A stretch of 64,000 bases of DNA, taken from NCBI GenBank assembly GCA_964484195.1, contig CAZAER010000001.1, positions 620,001 through 684,000 on the forward strand, given 5' to 3'. Both the position numbers and the translations under genes were made by a program. This DNA is from JALHOP01 sp964484195 (GTDB lineage Bacteria; Myxococcota; XYA12-FULL-58-9; JALHOP01). Of the stretch, positions 51,426 through 59,044 are shown one piece after another. How positions within the stretch are numbered: position 1 is the stretch's first letter; each line of letters begins with the position of its first letter. The notes below the pieces were generated by a model. That model was not told where the DNA came from, searched no databases, and was given only the letters and a program-made list of their open reading frames with translations.

Positions 51426-52313
51426 ATGACGGGTGAGACGGAGAACGAGCGGTTGCCATTTGCAACCAAAGTGCGCCACGCGGTGAGGGAGCCCCGCGCG
51501 TTCCTGGTGTGGGCACGGGCAAAGACCGCGTCGAAAATGCAGGATTGGCTCGGCCTGCCGATGGCGTTCAATCGCCTCGACTTCAACGCCAGCTATCGCG
51601 AGCACGTCGCGCATCTCAAGCTGCGTTCGAAAGACGTCAGCACTGCGCTCAAGATGGCAGTCGGGGGTCAGTTCGAAGCCTTTGGTCAGATGCAGCGCGA
51701 CCTGCTCGTCTCGGTCGGTCTCACGCCGGAGAGCTACGTCATCGACGTCGGTTGCGGCTCGGGGCGGTTGGCGGCGCCGCTGTCGTCGTATCTCGAACGC
51801 GGCAGGTACTTCGGGATCGACGTCGTCCCCGAGCTCGTCGCCCACGCCGCGGCCGTCGCAGCGCGTCCCGAGTGGCGCTTCGAGACAGCGAACGGGCTTT
51901 CGATCAACGAGAAGGACGGCCAAGCCGACTTCGTTTGCTTCTTCTCGGTCCTCACGCACCTCCTCCACGAAGAATCCTTCGTTTACCTACGCGAAGCGGC
52001 GCGCGTGCTGCGGCCGGGCGGCAAGATCGTCTTGTCGTTCTTGGATTTCGCCGTCCCCAACCACTGGCAGGTGTTCGAAAGGAACGTCGCGCACGTCGGC
52101 ACGCGCATTCATCTCAATCAGTTCATCAGCAAGGACTGCCTCGGCGCTTGGGCAAGTCATCTGGGCCTATCGATCGACGCGACCTTCAACGGCGACACCC
52201 CGCACATTCCGCTCGCCGCGCCAGTCGTGCTCGACGACGGAACACGCGTCGAAAGCACCGGCTCTTTGGGCCAATCGGTGTGCGTGCTCGTGAAGCGAGC
52301 TGCGGGGCGCTGA
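51426..52313 (+). CDS. Class I SAM-dependent methyltransferase
   Basis: A 295-residue protein. Motif I is VIDVGCGSGRLAAPL (about 107-121), with the acidic end of strand 2 in YFGIDVVPELV. Motifs further on: ADFVCFFSVLTHLLHEESFV and LREAARVLRPGGKIVLSFLD. The N-terminal 100 residues are helical and not recognised. Substrate unknown; the layout is that of Methyltransf_11/25. It lies just upstream of the tRNA-Arg gene and is the last chromosomal gene before the element. Confidence 0.85.
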   Translation: MTGETENERLPFATKVRHAVREPRAFLVWARAKTASKMQDWLGLPMAFNRLDFNASYREHVAHLKLRSKDVSTALKMAVGGQFEAFGQMQRDLLVSVGLTPESYVIDVGCGSGRLAAPLSSYLERGRYFGIDVVPELVAHAAAVAARPEWRFETANGLSINEKDGQADFVCFFSVLTHLLHEESFVYLREAARVLRPGGKIVLSFLDFAVPNHWQVFERNVAHVGTRIHLNQFISKDCLGAWASHLGLSIDATFNGDTPHIPLAAPVVLDDGTRVESTGSLGQSVCVLVKRAAGR

Positions 52314-52374
52314 GTTCGCCGCCGACGGAGCTCGCTTGACCCCGCGCGACGCCGCCTCTACATCCTGCGGGCGT

Positions 52375-52453
52375 GCCCCCGTAGCTCAGATGGATAGAGC
52401 TGGGGTTTCCTAAACCCTGTAAGCCACAGGTTCGATTCCTGTCGGGGGCACCA
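52375..52453 (+). tRNA. tRNA-Arg (anticodon CCT), with encoded CCA
   Basis: Cloverleaf: acceptor GCCCCCG pairs with CGGGGGC, D-stem GCTC/GAGC, anticodon stem GGGGT/ACCCT with loop TTCCTAA (anticodon CCT at 52409-52411), T-arm ACAGG-TTCGATT-CCTGT, then A-CCA. Reads AGG. An integrase gene begins 160 bp downstream, so the 3' end is the probable attachment site. Confidence 0.95.
52420..52453 (+). other. Probable left attachment site (attL) in the 3' end of tRNA-Arg
   Basis: Tyrosine integrases of this family recombine at tRNA 3' ends, leaving the T-arm/acceptor sequence repeated at the far end. No second copy was seen to 64000, so the right end lies outside. Position inferred. Confidence 0.5.
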
Positions 52454-52557
52454 TACAACAGTCCGGCGACGTCCGAGATAGTCCGCAAACCGCCGTAAGT
52501 ACTGAAAATTGCGCGGCTTGATGGTTCGGTCAGGTCCGGCGGCGTACATTGACATCC

Positions 52558-52613
52558 GACGGTAACAGTCGGTAGCTCTGACGGTAACTCGACCCGGCGT
52601 GGGAGTTACCGTC
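52558..52613. promoter_or_regulatory. GACGGTAAC repeats and 11-bp inverted repeat in the integrase leader
   Basis: GACGGTAAC occurs at 52558-52566 and 52580-52588, and inverted (GTTACCGTC) at 52605-52613. The last two form an 11-bp perfect hairpin (GACGGTAACTC/GAGTTACCGTC, loop of 12) that ends right before the integrase ATG and takes in most of its GGGAG ribosome site. Likely integrase arm-type or operator sites. Confidence 0.55.
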
Positions 52614-53831
52614 ATGGCCCTGACTGAAACGAAGGTGCGCAACGCTAAGGCCGGCGCGAAGCCGTTCAAGGTCACGGACGGCGGTGGGCTCTACCTGTTG
52701 GTCACTCCCGCAGGCGGGCGTTGGTGGCGCTTCGACTACCGCTTTGCCGGCAAACGCAAGACTCTCTCGATGGGCGTCTACCCTGACGTCTCGCTGAAAC
52801 AAGCGCGTGAGCGTCGCGACGATGCGCGCCGCCGAGTCGCCGACGGTGTCGATCCGGGCACCGCTCGGCAGCTCGAAAAATCCGGGCGCGCAGATCGCAG
52901 CGCCAACAGCTTCGAGGTTGTCGCGCGCGAGTGGCTCGCGAAATTTTCCCCGTCGTGGACCGCCGAATATGCGGAGCGCCTCGAGAGTCGCCTCGAGCGC
53001 GACGTATTCCCGTGGATCGGAGCGAGGCCCATAGGCGACGTGACCGCACCGGAGCTACTCACCGTGCTGCGCCGGATCGAAGCGCGCGGCGTGACCGAAA
53101 CTGCTCACCGCGCCCTTCAAGATTGCGGGCGCGTCTTCTGCTACGCCGTCGCGACCGGTCGCGCTGACCGCGATCCGTCGAGCGACCTGCGCGGAGCACT
53201 CGCGCCTGTTCGCCAAAAGCACTTCGCTTCGATCACCGATCCAGTGGCAGTCGGTGACCTGCTGCGCTCCATCGATGGCTACGAGGGCTCGGCCGTTACT
53301 CGATGCGCGATCCGCCTTGCACCCCTTGTCTTCGTCCGTCCCGGCGAGCTTCGACACGCAGAGTGGAATGAATTCAACCTCGGCACGGCTGAGTGGCGCA
53401 TCCCTGCCGCCAAGATGAAGATGCGCGACCCCCACATCGTTCCGCTATCGCGGCAGGCCGTCGACATCCTTCGCGCGCTGCACCCACTCACCGGCCACGG
53501 CCGCTACCTGTTCCCCGGCGTCCGCACAGCGCTCCGCCCGATGAGTGAGAACACGGTGAACGCATCGTTGCGCCGCCTCGGCTTCACCAAAGACGAGATG
53601 ACGGGCCACGGCTTCCGCAGCATGGCGTCGACGCTACTCAACGAGCAAGGCTGGAACCGCGACGCCATCGAGCGCCAACTCGCCCACGTTGAGCGCAACG
53701 CCGTGCGCGCCGCGTACAACTACGCTGAGCACCTGCCCGAGCGTCGCAAGATGATGCAGGCGTGGGCGGATCACCTTGACGACCTTCGCGCCGGTGGCCG
53801 TCAAGTCGTGCGCATGATCCCCGCGGTGTAG
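52614..53831 (+). CDS. Tyrosine recombinase (P4-type integrase, DUF4102)
   Basis: A 405-residue integrase. The N-terminal arm-binding domain reads MALTETKVRNAKAGAKPFKV, then DGGGLYLLVTPAGGRWWRFD and YRFAGKRKTLSMGVYPDVSL, typical of P4-type integrases. Catalytic residues: R in FVRPGELRHAEW, H-x-x-R in GHGFRSMASTLLNE, and Tyr in YNYAEHLPERRKMM. ATG 52614 gives the standard start. It integrates the element into tRNA-Arg. Its leader contains repeated operator-like sequences. Confidence 0.95.
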   Translation: MALTETKVRNAKAGAKPFKVTDGGGLYLLVTPAGGRWWRFDYRFAGKRKTLSMGVYPDVSLKQARERRDDARRRVADGVDPGTARQLEKSGRADRSANSFEVVAREWLAKFSPSWTAEYAERLESRLERDVFPWIGARPIGDVTAPELLTVLRRIEARGVTETAHRALQDCGRVFCYAVATGRADRDPSSDLRGALAPVRQKHFASITDPVAVGDLLRSIDGYEGSAVTRCAIRLAPLVFVRPGELRHAEWNEFNLGTAEWRIPAAKMKMRDPHIVPLSRQAVDILRALHPLTGHGRYLFPGVRTALRPMSENTVNASLRRLGFTKDEMTGHGFRSMASTLLNEQGWNRDAIERQLAHVERNAVRAAYNYAEHLPERRKMMQAWADHLDDLRAGGRQVVRMIPAV

Positions 53832-53843
53832 CCCAGGCCGCCG

Positions 53844-54041
53844 TCACCCATCACAAGCGCAGCCGGTCGGTTGATGACACTCGAGCTGCCGATTGATGCA
53901 GGAATTGCCACAAGCCTTTCCCGTTGTGCAGATACGACAACACGCCATCGGGGTCGCGTCTTCGATCTCAATACATGCGTTCGCCGGCTGCATGCCCGCT
54001 GAACCGATGCCCATCAAGAAGCTTAGAACGAAACCAAGCAT
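53844..54041 (-). CDS. Small exported Cys-rich protein
   Basis: A 65-residue protein with a signal-like start (MLGFVLSFLMGIGSAGMQP). Its Cys pattern is CCRICTTGKACGNSCINRQL then ECHQPTGCACDG, a GKxCGxSCI...CH..GCAC motif met in small periplasmic proteins of Proteobacteria. The conserved Cys could bind metal or form disulfides. Function unknown. A GTG at 54053 could be used instead; GGAG lies 6-10 nt before the ATG. The open frame extends to 54803, but that part is opposite another gene and is not real. Convergent with the integrase gene. Confidence 0.7.
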   Translation of the reverse strand: MLGFVLSFLMGIGSAGMQPANACIEIEDATPMACCRICTTGKACGNSCINRQLECHQPTGCACDG

Positions 54042-54177
54042 CGAGTGCTCCACTCTCCCCGAGGAAAAGCATACTCGATGCGCTATCGCGGTGCGGCTGA
54101 AGCGCCGTTCACGATAGGCACCCCATGACGGCCTCGCCGGTTTCGCTTTGGTGGCGCAACATGCTACGTTTTGGCGG

Positions 54178-54837
54178 ATGGCTGCTCGCCGGATTATCGG
54201 GGTGCTCGTAGGACTCTGTGTGTTCCTAATCGTGCCGCGCCTCTGTCGCGCAGCGAGAACGCACAAATGCTTTGTCTCGATCGCCGTACCGGACGGCGGC
54301 TTCACCCCTGAAGCGAAGGTTGACGTGCAGTTCTTCGTTGGAAGCGAGCTCAACGCCTCGCTCGACGCACAGCGATTTCCCCCGGCGGCCGCCATCGCTG
54401 TCTTCGCTCTGCAAAAGGACATTGTTGTGGCCGTTCGCCTCTCATCGCCTGTTAGGGTTGAGGCTCCGTTGGTAGATAACGACATGGACGCGTTGTTTCG
54501 CGGAGTGCCCCACCTTCTCGGTGTTGATGGGGCGGCTAAGGGATGGCGATTGCGCTGCAAAGACCGAGGGCAATGGCTGGATGCGGCAGCGCGGCGACCG
54601 CTAGCGCCGGCCGCTCCCCGGCGTCGCGCAAGCGCCTGCGATAGCGGGCATTGGCTCGACAAGGTGTCGATGAATGGCGAGATCCTCGTGCTGGAAGATG
54701 GTTCGGTTTGGAGGGTGGATCCGGTCGACGCTGTCGACACCTCGCTATGGCTCCCTACGGAAGAAGTCGTCGCCTGCGACGACACCATCATCAACACCGA
54801 CAATGGCGAGAAGGCTGATGCGATTCAGATCCGATAG
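54178..54837 (+). CDS. Exported protein with a C-terminal HW-LEDGSVW-type domain
   Basis: A 219-residue protein with a hydrophobic start (IGVLVGLCVFLIVPRLCRA). The middle, about residues 30-150, is unrecognised. The last 60 residues read SGHWLDKVSMNGEILVLEDG, SVWRVDPVDAVDTSLWLPTE, then INTDNGEKADA, a small conserved module seen in other element and phage-related proteins. Function unknown. ATG 54178 begins the signal; the TTG at 54148 is less likely. A short unknown gene follows it closely. Confidence 0.6.
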   Translation: MAARRIIGVLVGLCVFLIVPRLCRAARTHKCFVSIAVPDGGFTPEAKVDVQFFVGSELNASLDAQRFPPAAAIAVFALQKDIVVAVRLSSPVRVEAPLVDNDMDALFRGVPHLLGVDGAAKGWRLRCKDRGQWLDAAARRPLAPAAPRRRASACDSGHWLDKVSMNGEILVLEDGSVWRVDPVDAVDTSLWLPTEEVVACDDTIINTDNGEKADAIQIR

Positions 54838-54851
54838 CGTTGAGCGGGAAG

Positions 54852-55040
54852 ATGGATCGAACTGAAGCAGCAAGACACGCCGGTGATTGCCTGGTGCGAC
54901 TGAAGGCCGCGATGACCGCGCATGCTGCAGTGCCGTCGGGTGACGCCGAGAAGTTCGGGGAGACCTGGCTGGAACTCCACCGCGCCCACAGAGACTACTG
55001 CGAAGCGTTCGCCGTTTTTGAGGCTCTCTCCAAGCCCTAG
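54852..55040 (+). CDS. Small hypothetical protein
   Basis: A 62-residue helical, His- and Ala-rich protein (MDRTEAARHAGDCLVRLKAA, then ELHRAHRDYCEAFAVFEALS), starting 14 nt after the preceding stop, with GCGGGAAG immediately before the ATG. No domain is recognised. Plausible but short. Confidence 0.4.
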   Translation: MDRTEAARHAGDCLVRLKAAMTAHAAVPSGDAEKFGETWLELHRAHRDYCEAFAVFEALSKP

Positions 55041-55093
55041 GGCCAGGAGTGATGCGCGCAGGGCGCACGCGTCGAAATCCACGGCTAGCCCCT

Positions 55094-55120
55094 GCCGCAG
55101 AAGCCGCACAATCCGCAGAA
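55094..55120. repeat. Three tandem 9-bp iteron-like repeats (copy A)
   Basis: GCCGCAGAA, GCCGCACAA and TCCGCAGAA in direct succession. The complement matches the array at 60588-60614, so the two arrays are in opposite orientation. They lie upstream of the 722-residue gene. Confidence 0.65.
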
Positions 55121-55295
55121 CTGCTTGGCCGTCCCTGAGAACAGGGTCTGAGCAGGGCCCGCCAAGCCGGCTCCTGGCCGATTCTGCGGTCGAAGCGGCA
55201 CGTTCGCCCGATTCGTCGGACGGGCCGCGTATGTTCGGCGTGATCAGCGCGACGATTTGATCACCGTCGCGCGCGGGTCTCGGTAGAGCGCGGTA

Positions 55296-55340
55296 TGCGA
55301 AACTCCCGCGCTCCGCCGAGCCCGCAGCCGGAGTTTCGCA
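55296..55340. promoter_or_regulatory. Hairpin that hides the ribosome site of the 722-residue gene
   Basis: TGCGAAACTCC (55296-55306) and GGAGTTTCGCA (55330-55340) are perfect 11-bp arms, loop of 23 nt. The right arm holds the GGAG ribosome site 8 nt before ATG 55342. Confidence 0.55.
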
Positions 55341-55341
55341 G

Positions 55342-57510
55342 ATGAATGATACACCTCGCGGTGACGCGCAGAGCGTCGTCGATCGCCTTCAGTCCAGTCT
55401 TACCGAGATGCACGCGGCGCTCGCCAAGACCGTGGCCGCGCTCAACGCGCCGATCACCATCGTCGAGCCCGATTCGAGCTTGCCGCCTGACGAGCGCTCA
55501 ATGGCTCGTGCCGAGGCGCAAGCACAGGCGCGGCGCCAACAAGGCTCGCCCGAGTTGTGGAAGATGGCGGCGCTACGGACGCGCTTGGAAGCAGAGCACG
55601 GGGCGGCAGTTGACGAGCTTGCCGTCGTCGCAGCCCTCGCGGGTGTCACGGTCGACCGCGCGGCTTTGACTGCCCCGTTCGAGCATTTCTCGAACCTGTT
55701 GCGAAGCCGGGGTTCCGACAGCACCTACGCGAGGCGACTTCAGGCGATCCCTGCACGGGTCGATACGCTCGCCCGGGCGTCCGCGCACCTGATCGACGTC
55801 GCGCGGAAGCTAGGATGTCGCCTGATCGCCGATGAGCCACGGCCCCCTCGAGAGACCCAGCCGTTACTGCCGGCCGCTAAGGCAAAACCCTGGTGGGCGG
55901 CAGACGGGTTCAAGCTGGAAAGCGTTTACGCTCAGTTACGTCTCGAGGTCGACGACGCCATCGCTGGGCTCGACGACGCAACCGATGATCATGCAGTCGC
56001 TGCGCTCTTGCCCGGCTTTGCGGCAGCCGACATTGCGCACTGCCGTGACGAGAAGGTGCACCCGCTCGACCATTGGGTGGCGTCCGAGATTGCCGATCTA
56101 GTCGACGCCGAGCTTAGCGAGATTCTCGCTCGTGAGCCGCAACGCAACCGCTTCCGCCTGAAGAATGGCGCCGAGGTTACGGACGATACGCTTCAGCGGA
56201 CGGCAGTCAGCCGCTATCGCTCTGGCATCGCACAATCCGCCAAGCCGGCAGACACCCCGGCCAAGGCCATCGCCCAGCTTCATGCGGGCTGCGATGTACT
56301 GGCCACTGCTTTTGCACGTGCTCTCGCGGCGCACACCGCGAGGATTGGTGCGCTGAAAATCGATGACGCCATCGCCGACCCGGAGGAGGCGCGCGAAGCG
56401 GCAGAACTCGACGCCATGGAAGCGAGAGGCTACCCCGAGCTCTTCGATTCTGTCCTGTTGAGGGCGCGAGTCGAGGAAGAGCAGACTGCGGCGCTTAACC
56501 GGCTGATTGGCTTCGCAGCCCAATCCCGCGCCGGCGTCGCCGTCGACCGGGCCGTGTTGACCGCACCGCACGCCTCGTTCGGCCATCTGCTGCATCCCGG
56601 TCAGCGGCATGCGAGCCGCGCCAAATGGCTGCAAGAAATGCTTGAACGGACAATACCGGCTGCGCGCGCCCACCTAACGCAGCTAGCCTCCCGTCTGGGC
56701 GTCGAGCTGCAACACGGTCGCGACTGGCTGGCCTGTCGAAAAGTGCCCTGGAGCGCGACCGCTGAAACGGACACGTGGCGGCAGGTAAAGTCCGACCTTC
56801 GGACCTTGGATCGGGACGCGGTTCGCGAAATCCTCGGCGTCGATGAAGCTGACCTTCGAGGCCTTGAGCTTCAACGAGACGAGCTGCAACAGACGAGCGG
56901 TTGGCGCACTTGCCCTGGCGAGGCCCACGTCGCCGACGTCTGGGCAATTCGAGACATCGAATGGACGCCGCGGACCCTCGACCAAGTTTTTCACGATGGC
57001 GACTATGGCTCCGGCGCCAATCCCGATCGGCAATACAGGGTCGCGGGGGCGAGTGACGTCATTGACCCACGAGAGATCCAAGCGCGAGCCGCCCGGCAGA
57101 TCCGCGCGGCGCTCGAGACGCTAGGGCGAACCTCGGCAGGCGCTAAAACGGACGTCCCGCTGGCGCCGACCAAGAGCGCGCCTCTTCATTCATCGGACTT
57201 CACTTCGGTGACGCACGGCGGGGAGTCGTATCGCTTTTCCAAACGGCAGGCCGCGGCCATAGCGCTGCTTTGGCGCGAGTGGGCGCGAGGCACGCCTACC
57301 ATCGCGGAGGAGACGCTCGCCGAAGAGCTTGATCCCAATTCGGAACGCGACCCCAAGCGCTTTCGGTTGCGCGACATCTTCAAAGGCAAGACGAAGGGCA
57401 AGAACGGCAAGCATCGGGCGCAGATGCACCCCGCGTGGGGCACGATGATCATCGTCGCGGAGGGCATCGCTCGCCTGTCGTTCGCAGAAAAGGGAATTTC
57501 CCCCAGCTAG
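55342..57510 (+). CDS. Large element protein with internal duplication and C-terminal winged-helix-like domain
   Basis: A 722-residue protein without recognised enzyme motifs. Residues about 68-161 and 363-457 are duplicates: both have G-(S/Y)-PEL, LR-(T/A)-R-(L/V)-E, (V/A)-G-V-x-VDRA-x-LTAP, H/S-F-x-x-LL, and a final LG-C/V-(R/E)-L. The C-terminal 90 residues (SYRFSKRQAAAIALLWREWA, then HPAWGTMIIVAEG) look like a winged helix of the type found next to element replication genes. It sits before the excisionase, AlpA and primase genes. Its ribosome site lies in a hairpin, so translation may be controlled. Confidence 0.55.
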   Translation: MNDTPRGDAQSVVDRLQSSLTEMHAALAKTVAALNAPITIVEPDSSLPPDERSMARAEAQAQARRQQGSPELWKMAALRTRLEAEHGAAVDELAVVAALAGVTVDRAALTAPFEHFSNLLRSRGSDSTYARRLQAIPARVDTLARASAHLIDVARKLGCRLIADEPRPPRETQPLLPAAKAKPWWAADGFKLESVYAQLRLEVDDAIAGLDDATDDHAVAALLPGFAAADIAHCRDEKVHPLDHWVASEIADLVDAELSEILAREPQRNRFRLKNGAEVTDDTLQRTAVSRYRSGIAQSAKPADTPAKAIAQLHAGCDVLATAFARALAAHTARIGALKIDDAIADPEEAREAAELDAMEARGYPELFDSVLLRARVEEEQTAALNRLIGFAAQSRAGVAVDRAVLTAPHASFGHLLHPGQRHASRAKWLQEMLERTIPAARAHLTQLASRLGVELQHGRDWLACRKVPWSATAETDTWRQVKSDLRTLDRDAVREILGVDEADLRGLELQRDELQQTSGWRTCPGEAHVADVWAIRDIEWTPRTLDQVFHDGDYGSGANPDRQYRVAGASDVIDPREIQARAARQIRAALETLGRTSAGAKTDVPLAPTKSAPLHSSDFTSVTHGGESYRFSKRQAAAIALLWREWARGTPTIAEETLAEELDPNSERDPKRFRLRDIFKGKTKGKNGKHRAQMHPAWGTMIIVAEGIARLSFAEKGISPS

Positions 57511-57549
57511 CCCCCCGCTGGGCCCCGCGCGTCGCGCGACAACGCGACC

Positions 57550-57765
57550 ATGCAACAGCTCGTAAGCCTTCGGGCACTAGTCAGACACCTGCGACGCAGG
57601 TTCGGCGATGCGGACGCCGCGCAGCTTCGTCGAGATGCGCAGGCGGGCATCATTCCCAGCGTGAGGTTGGGCGCGGCCCTCGCCTTCGACATTGGCGCCG
57701 TGGAGGCGGCGCTACTCGCGCGCGCTCGTGATGCCGCGAAAGCGCACGATGGGGGTGCGACGTGA
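57550..57765 (+). CDS. Small excisionase/HTH-like protein
   Basis: A 71-residue protein: MQQLVSLRALVRHLRRRFGD, then AGIIPSVRLGAALAFDIGAV with EAALLARAR. The G-x-IPS-x-x-LG...F-D-x-x-x-V-E-x-x-L pattern resembles the HTH of MerR/excisionase proteins. It may direct excision or bind the repeats nearby. Its stop overlaps the next start (GTGA). Confidence 0.55.
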   Translation: MQQLVSLRALVRHLRRRFGDADAAQLRRDAQAGIIPSVRLGAALAFDIGAVEAALLARARDAAKAHDGGAT

Positions 57766-57995
57766 GCCACCCCGCGCACACCTTGCCCGCTGCGGGATAT
57801 CTTCGTCTGAAGCAGATCATCGGCGACCGAGAACACACGCCGATCATCCCCGTCAGCAAGTCGACGTGGTGGGACGGCATCAAGAAAGGCCGATTCCCCC
57901 AGCCCGTGAAGCTCGGCCCCCGCACCACCGCGTGGCGCGTCGAGGACATCCGCGCGCTCATCGAGCGCACCAACGCGGTGGAGCCGATTCGATGA
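57762..57995 (+). CDS. AlpA-family DNA-binding protein
   Basis: A 77-residue protein with the AlpA pattern: YLRLKQIIGDREHTPIIPVS, KSTWWDGIKKGRFPQPVKLG, PRTTAWRVEDIRALIE. AlpA proteins activate excision or replication genes in P4-like elements. GTG start coupled to the upstream gene; its stop overlaps the primase start (ATGA), so the three are co-translated. Confidence 0.9.
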   Translation: MSHPAHTLPAAGYLRLKQIIGDREHTPIIPVSKSTWWDGIKKGRFPQPVKLGPRTTAWRVEDIRALIERTNAVEPIR

Positions 57996-59044
57996 AAGCC
58001 TTCGACGAGTTGCGGGCGCTCGGCATCGCGAGCACCGCGCAAGCCATTGGCCTCAGCAAGGTTGGACGTCGGGGTTATGGCCCGTGTCCGCAATGCGGCG
58101 CAGTCACGAGGCACCGCAAGCGCAAGGACAAGCGCGGCGCCATCGGGGTGACGTTGGACGGTCACGGATGGGCGTGCTTCCAGTGCGACGCTCGTGGCGA
58201 CGCCGCGCGCCTCGTAAGTCACGCGATTGGCTTGCACGGTCGCACCTCGGGTGCGGATGCGAGGCGCGTGCTCGAGGCGGCTCGGAACTGGGGCTTGATC
58301 GGTGAACACCCTCGTCAGGTCCTCGCGGTGCGGCGGGAAGCGACGGAGACGAGCGGCACCTATCCCCCCGCCGACGAAATCGCGTCGCTGCTGCGCGCAT
58401 GCCATGCCCTCGGCACCCCTGGCACCGAAGCTGCCGAAGCGTGGGCCAGGTCGCGCGGCCTCGAGCCGGACGCGGTGGCCGAGCTGTGCGCCGTAACGGT
58501 TCTCTCGACGGATGCGAAGCTGCCCACGTGGGCGCGTACCGGCATGCGGTCCTGGCGCGACAGCGGTCATCGTTTGGTGGTCCCGCTCTATGACGCGCAC
58601 GGAGTCGTTCGCAGCGTTCGGGCTCGGGACATCACCTCCCACGCTCGAATCAAAGAGCTGACGCCAAGCGGCCACACCGTGACAGCGCTCGTCATGGCGG
58701 ACCGCAAGGCCTATCGCCTCTTGAAGGACGACACCTACGACGTGGACGAAACCATGGCTGTGCACGTGCGCCGTGTCGGAGTCGTTGTCGCCGAAGGCAC
58801 GCCGGACTGGCTTACCGCTCAGCTTGCGGGCGTTACGCAGCGCGGCGCCGATGCGCCCGCAGTCTTCGGCATCTTCAGCGGCGCCTGGACTCCCGAGCAC
58901 GCAGCGAAGGTTCCGAGAGGAACGCCAATCCTGATCGCCACGGACCGAGACAACCAAGGCGAAGCCTACGCGGCCAATATCGCCAGCACCTTCAGCGGAC
59001 GATGCCCCTGTCGCCGTTGGCAACCGAAGTCGAGAAACGCATGA
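57992..59044 (+). CDS. Zinc-finger Toprim primase of the element
   Basis: A 350-residue protein. A zinc finger is formed by GPCPQCG and CFQCDARGDAARLVSHA near the N-terminus, as in phage/P4-type primases. The Toprim domain is VGVVVAEGTPDWLTAQL (Glu) and ILIATDRDNQGEAYAANI (DxD). It should make primers for replication of the excised element. The ATG at 57992 overlaps the AlpA stop; the long upstream frame is a shadow. Its stop overlaps the DUF3987 start (ATGA). Confidence 0.85.
   Translation: MKAFDELRALGIASTAQAIGLSKVGRRGYGPCPQCGAVTRHRKRKDKRGAIGVTLDGHGWACFQCDARGDAARLVSHAIGLHGRTSGADARRVLEAARNWGLIGEHPRQVLAVRREATETSGTYPPADEIASLLRACHALGTPGTEAAEAWARSRGLEPDAVAELCAVTVLSTDAKLPTWARTGMRSWRDSGHRLVVPLYDAHGVVRSVRARDITSHARIKELTPSGHTVTALVMADRKAYRLLKDDTYDVDETMAVHVRRVGVVVAEGTPDWLTAQLAGVTQRGADAPAVFGIFSGAWTPEHAAKVPRGTPILIATDRDNQGEAYAANIASTFSGRCPCRRWQPKSRNA

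Larger units (their letters stand above)
55041..55341. other. Non-coding control/origin-like region of the element
   Basis: About 300 bp without a gene. It contains three tandem 9-bp repeats at 55094-55120, an inverted copy TTCTGCGG at 55182-55189, paired TGATCA sites (GTGATCA 55240-55246, TGATCAC 55258-55264) and an 11-bp hairpin at 55296-55340. Dense repeats suggest a regulatory or replication-origin role. Confidence 0.5.

Noticed and set aside
54042..54803. Upstream part of the open frame of the small Cys-rich gene
   Set aside because: Ser/Arg/Thr-rich shadow of the plus-strand gene at 54178-54837; only the last 65 codons have a signal peptide and conserved Cys.
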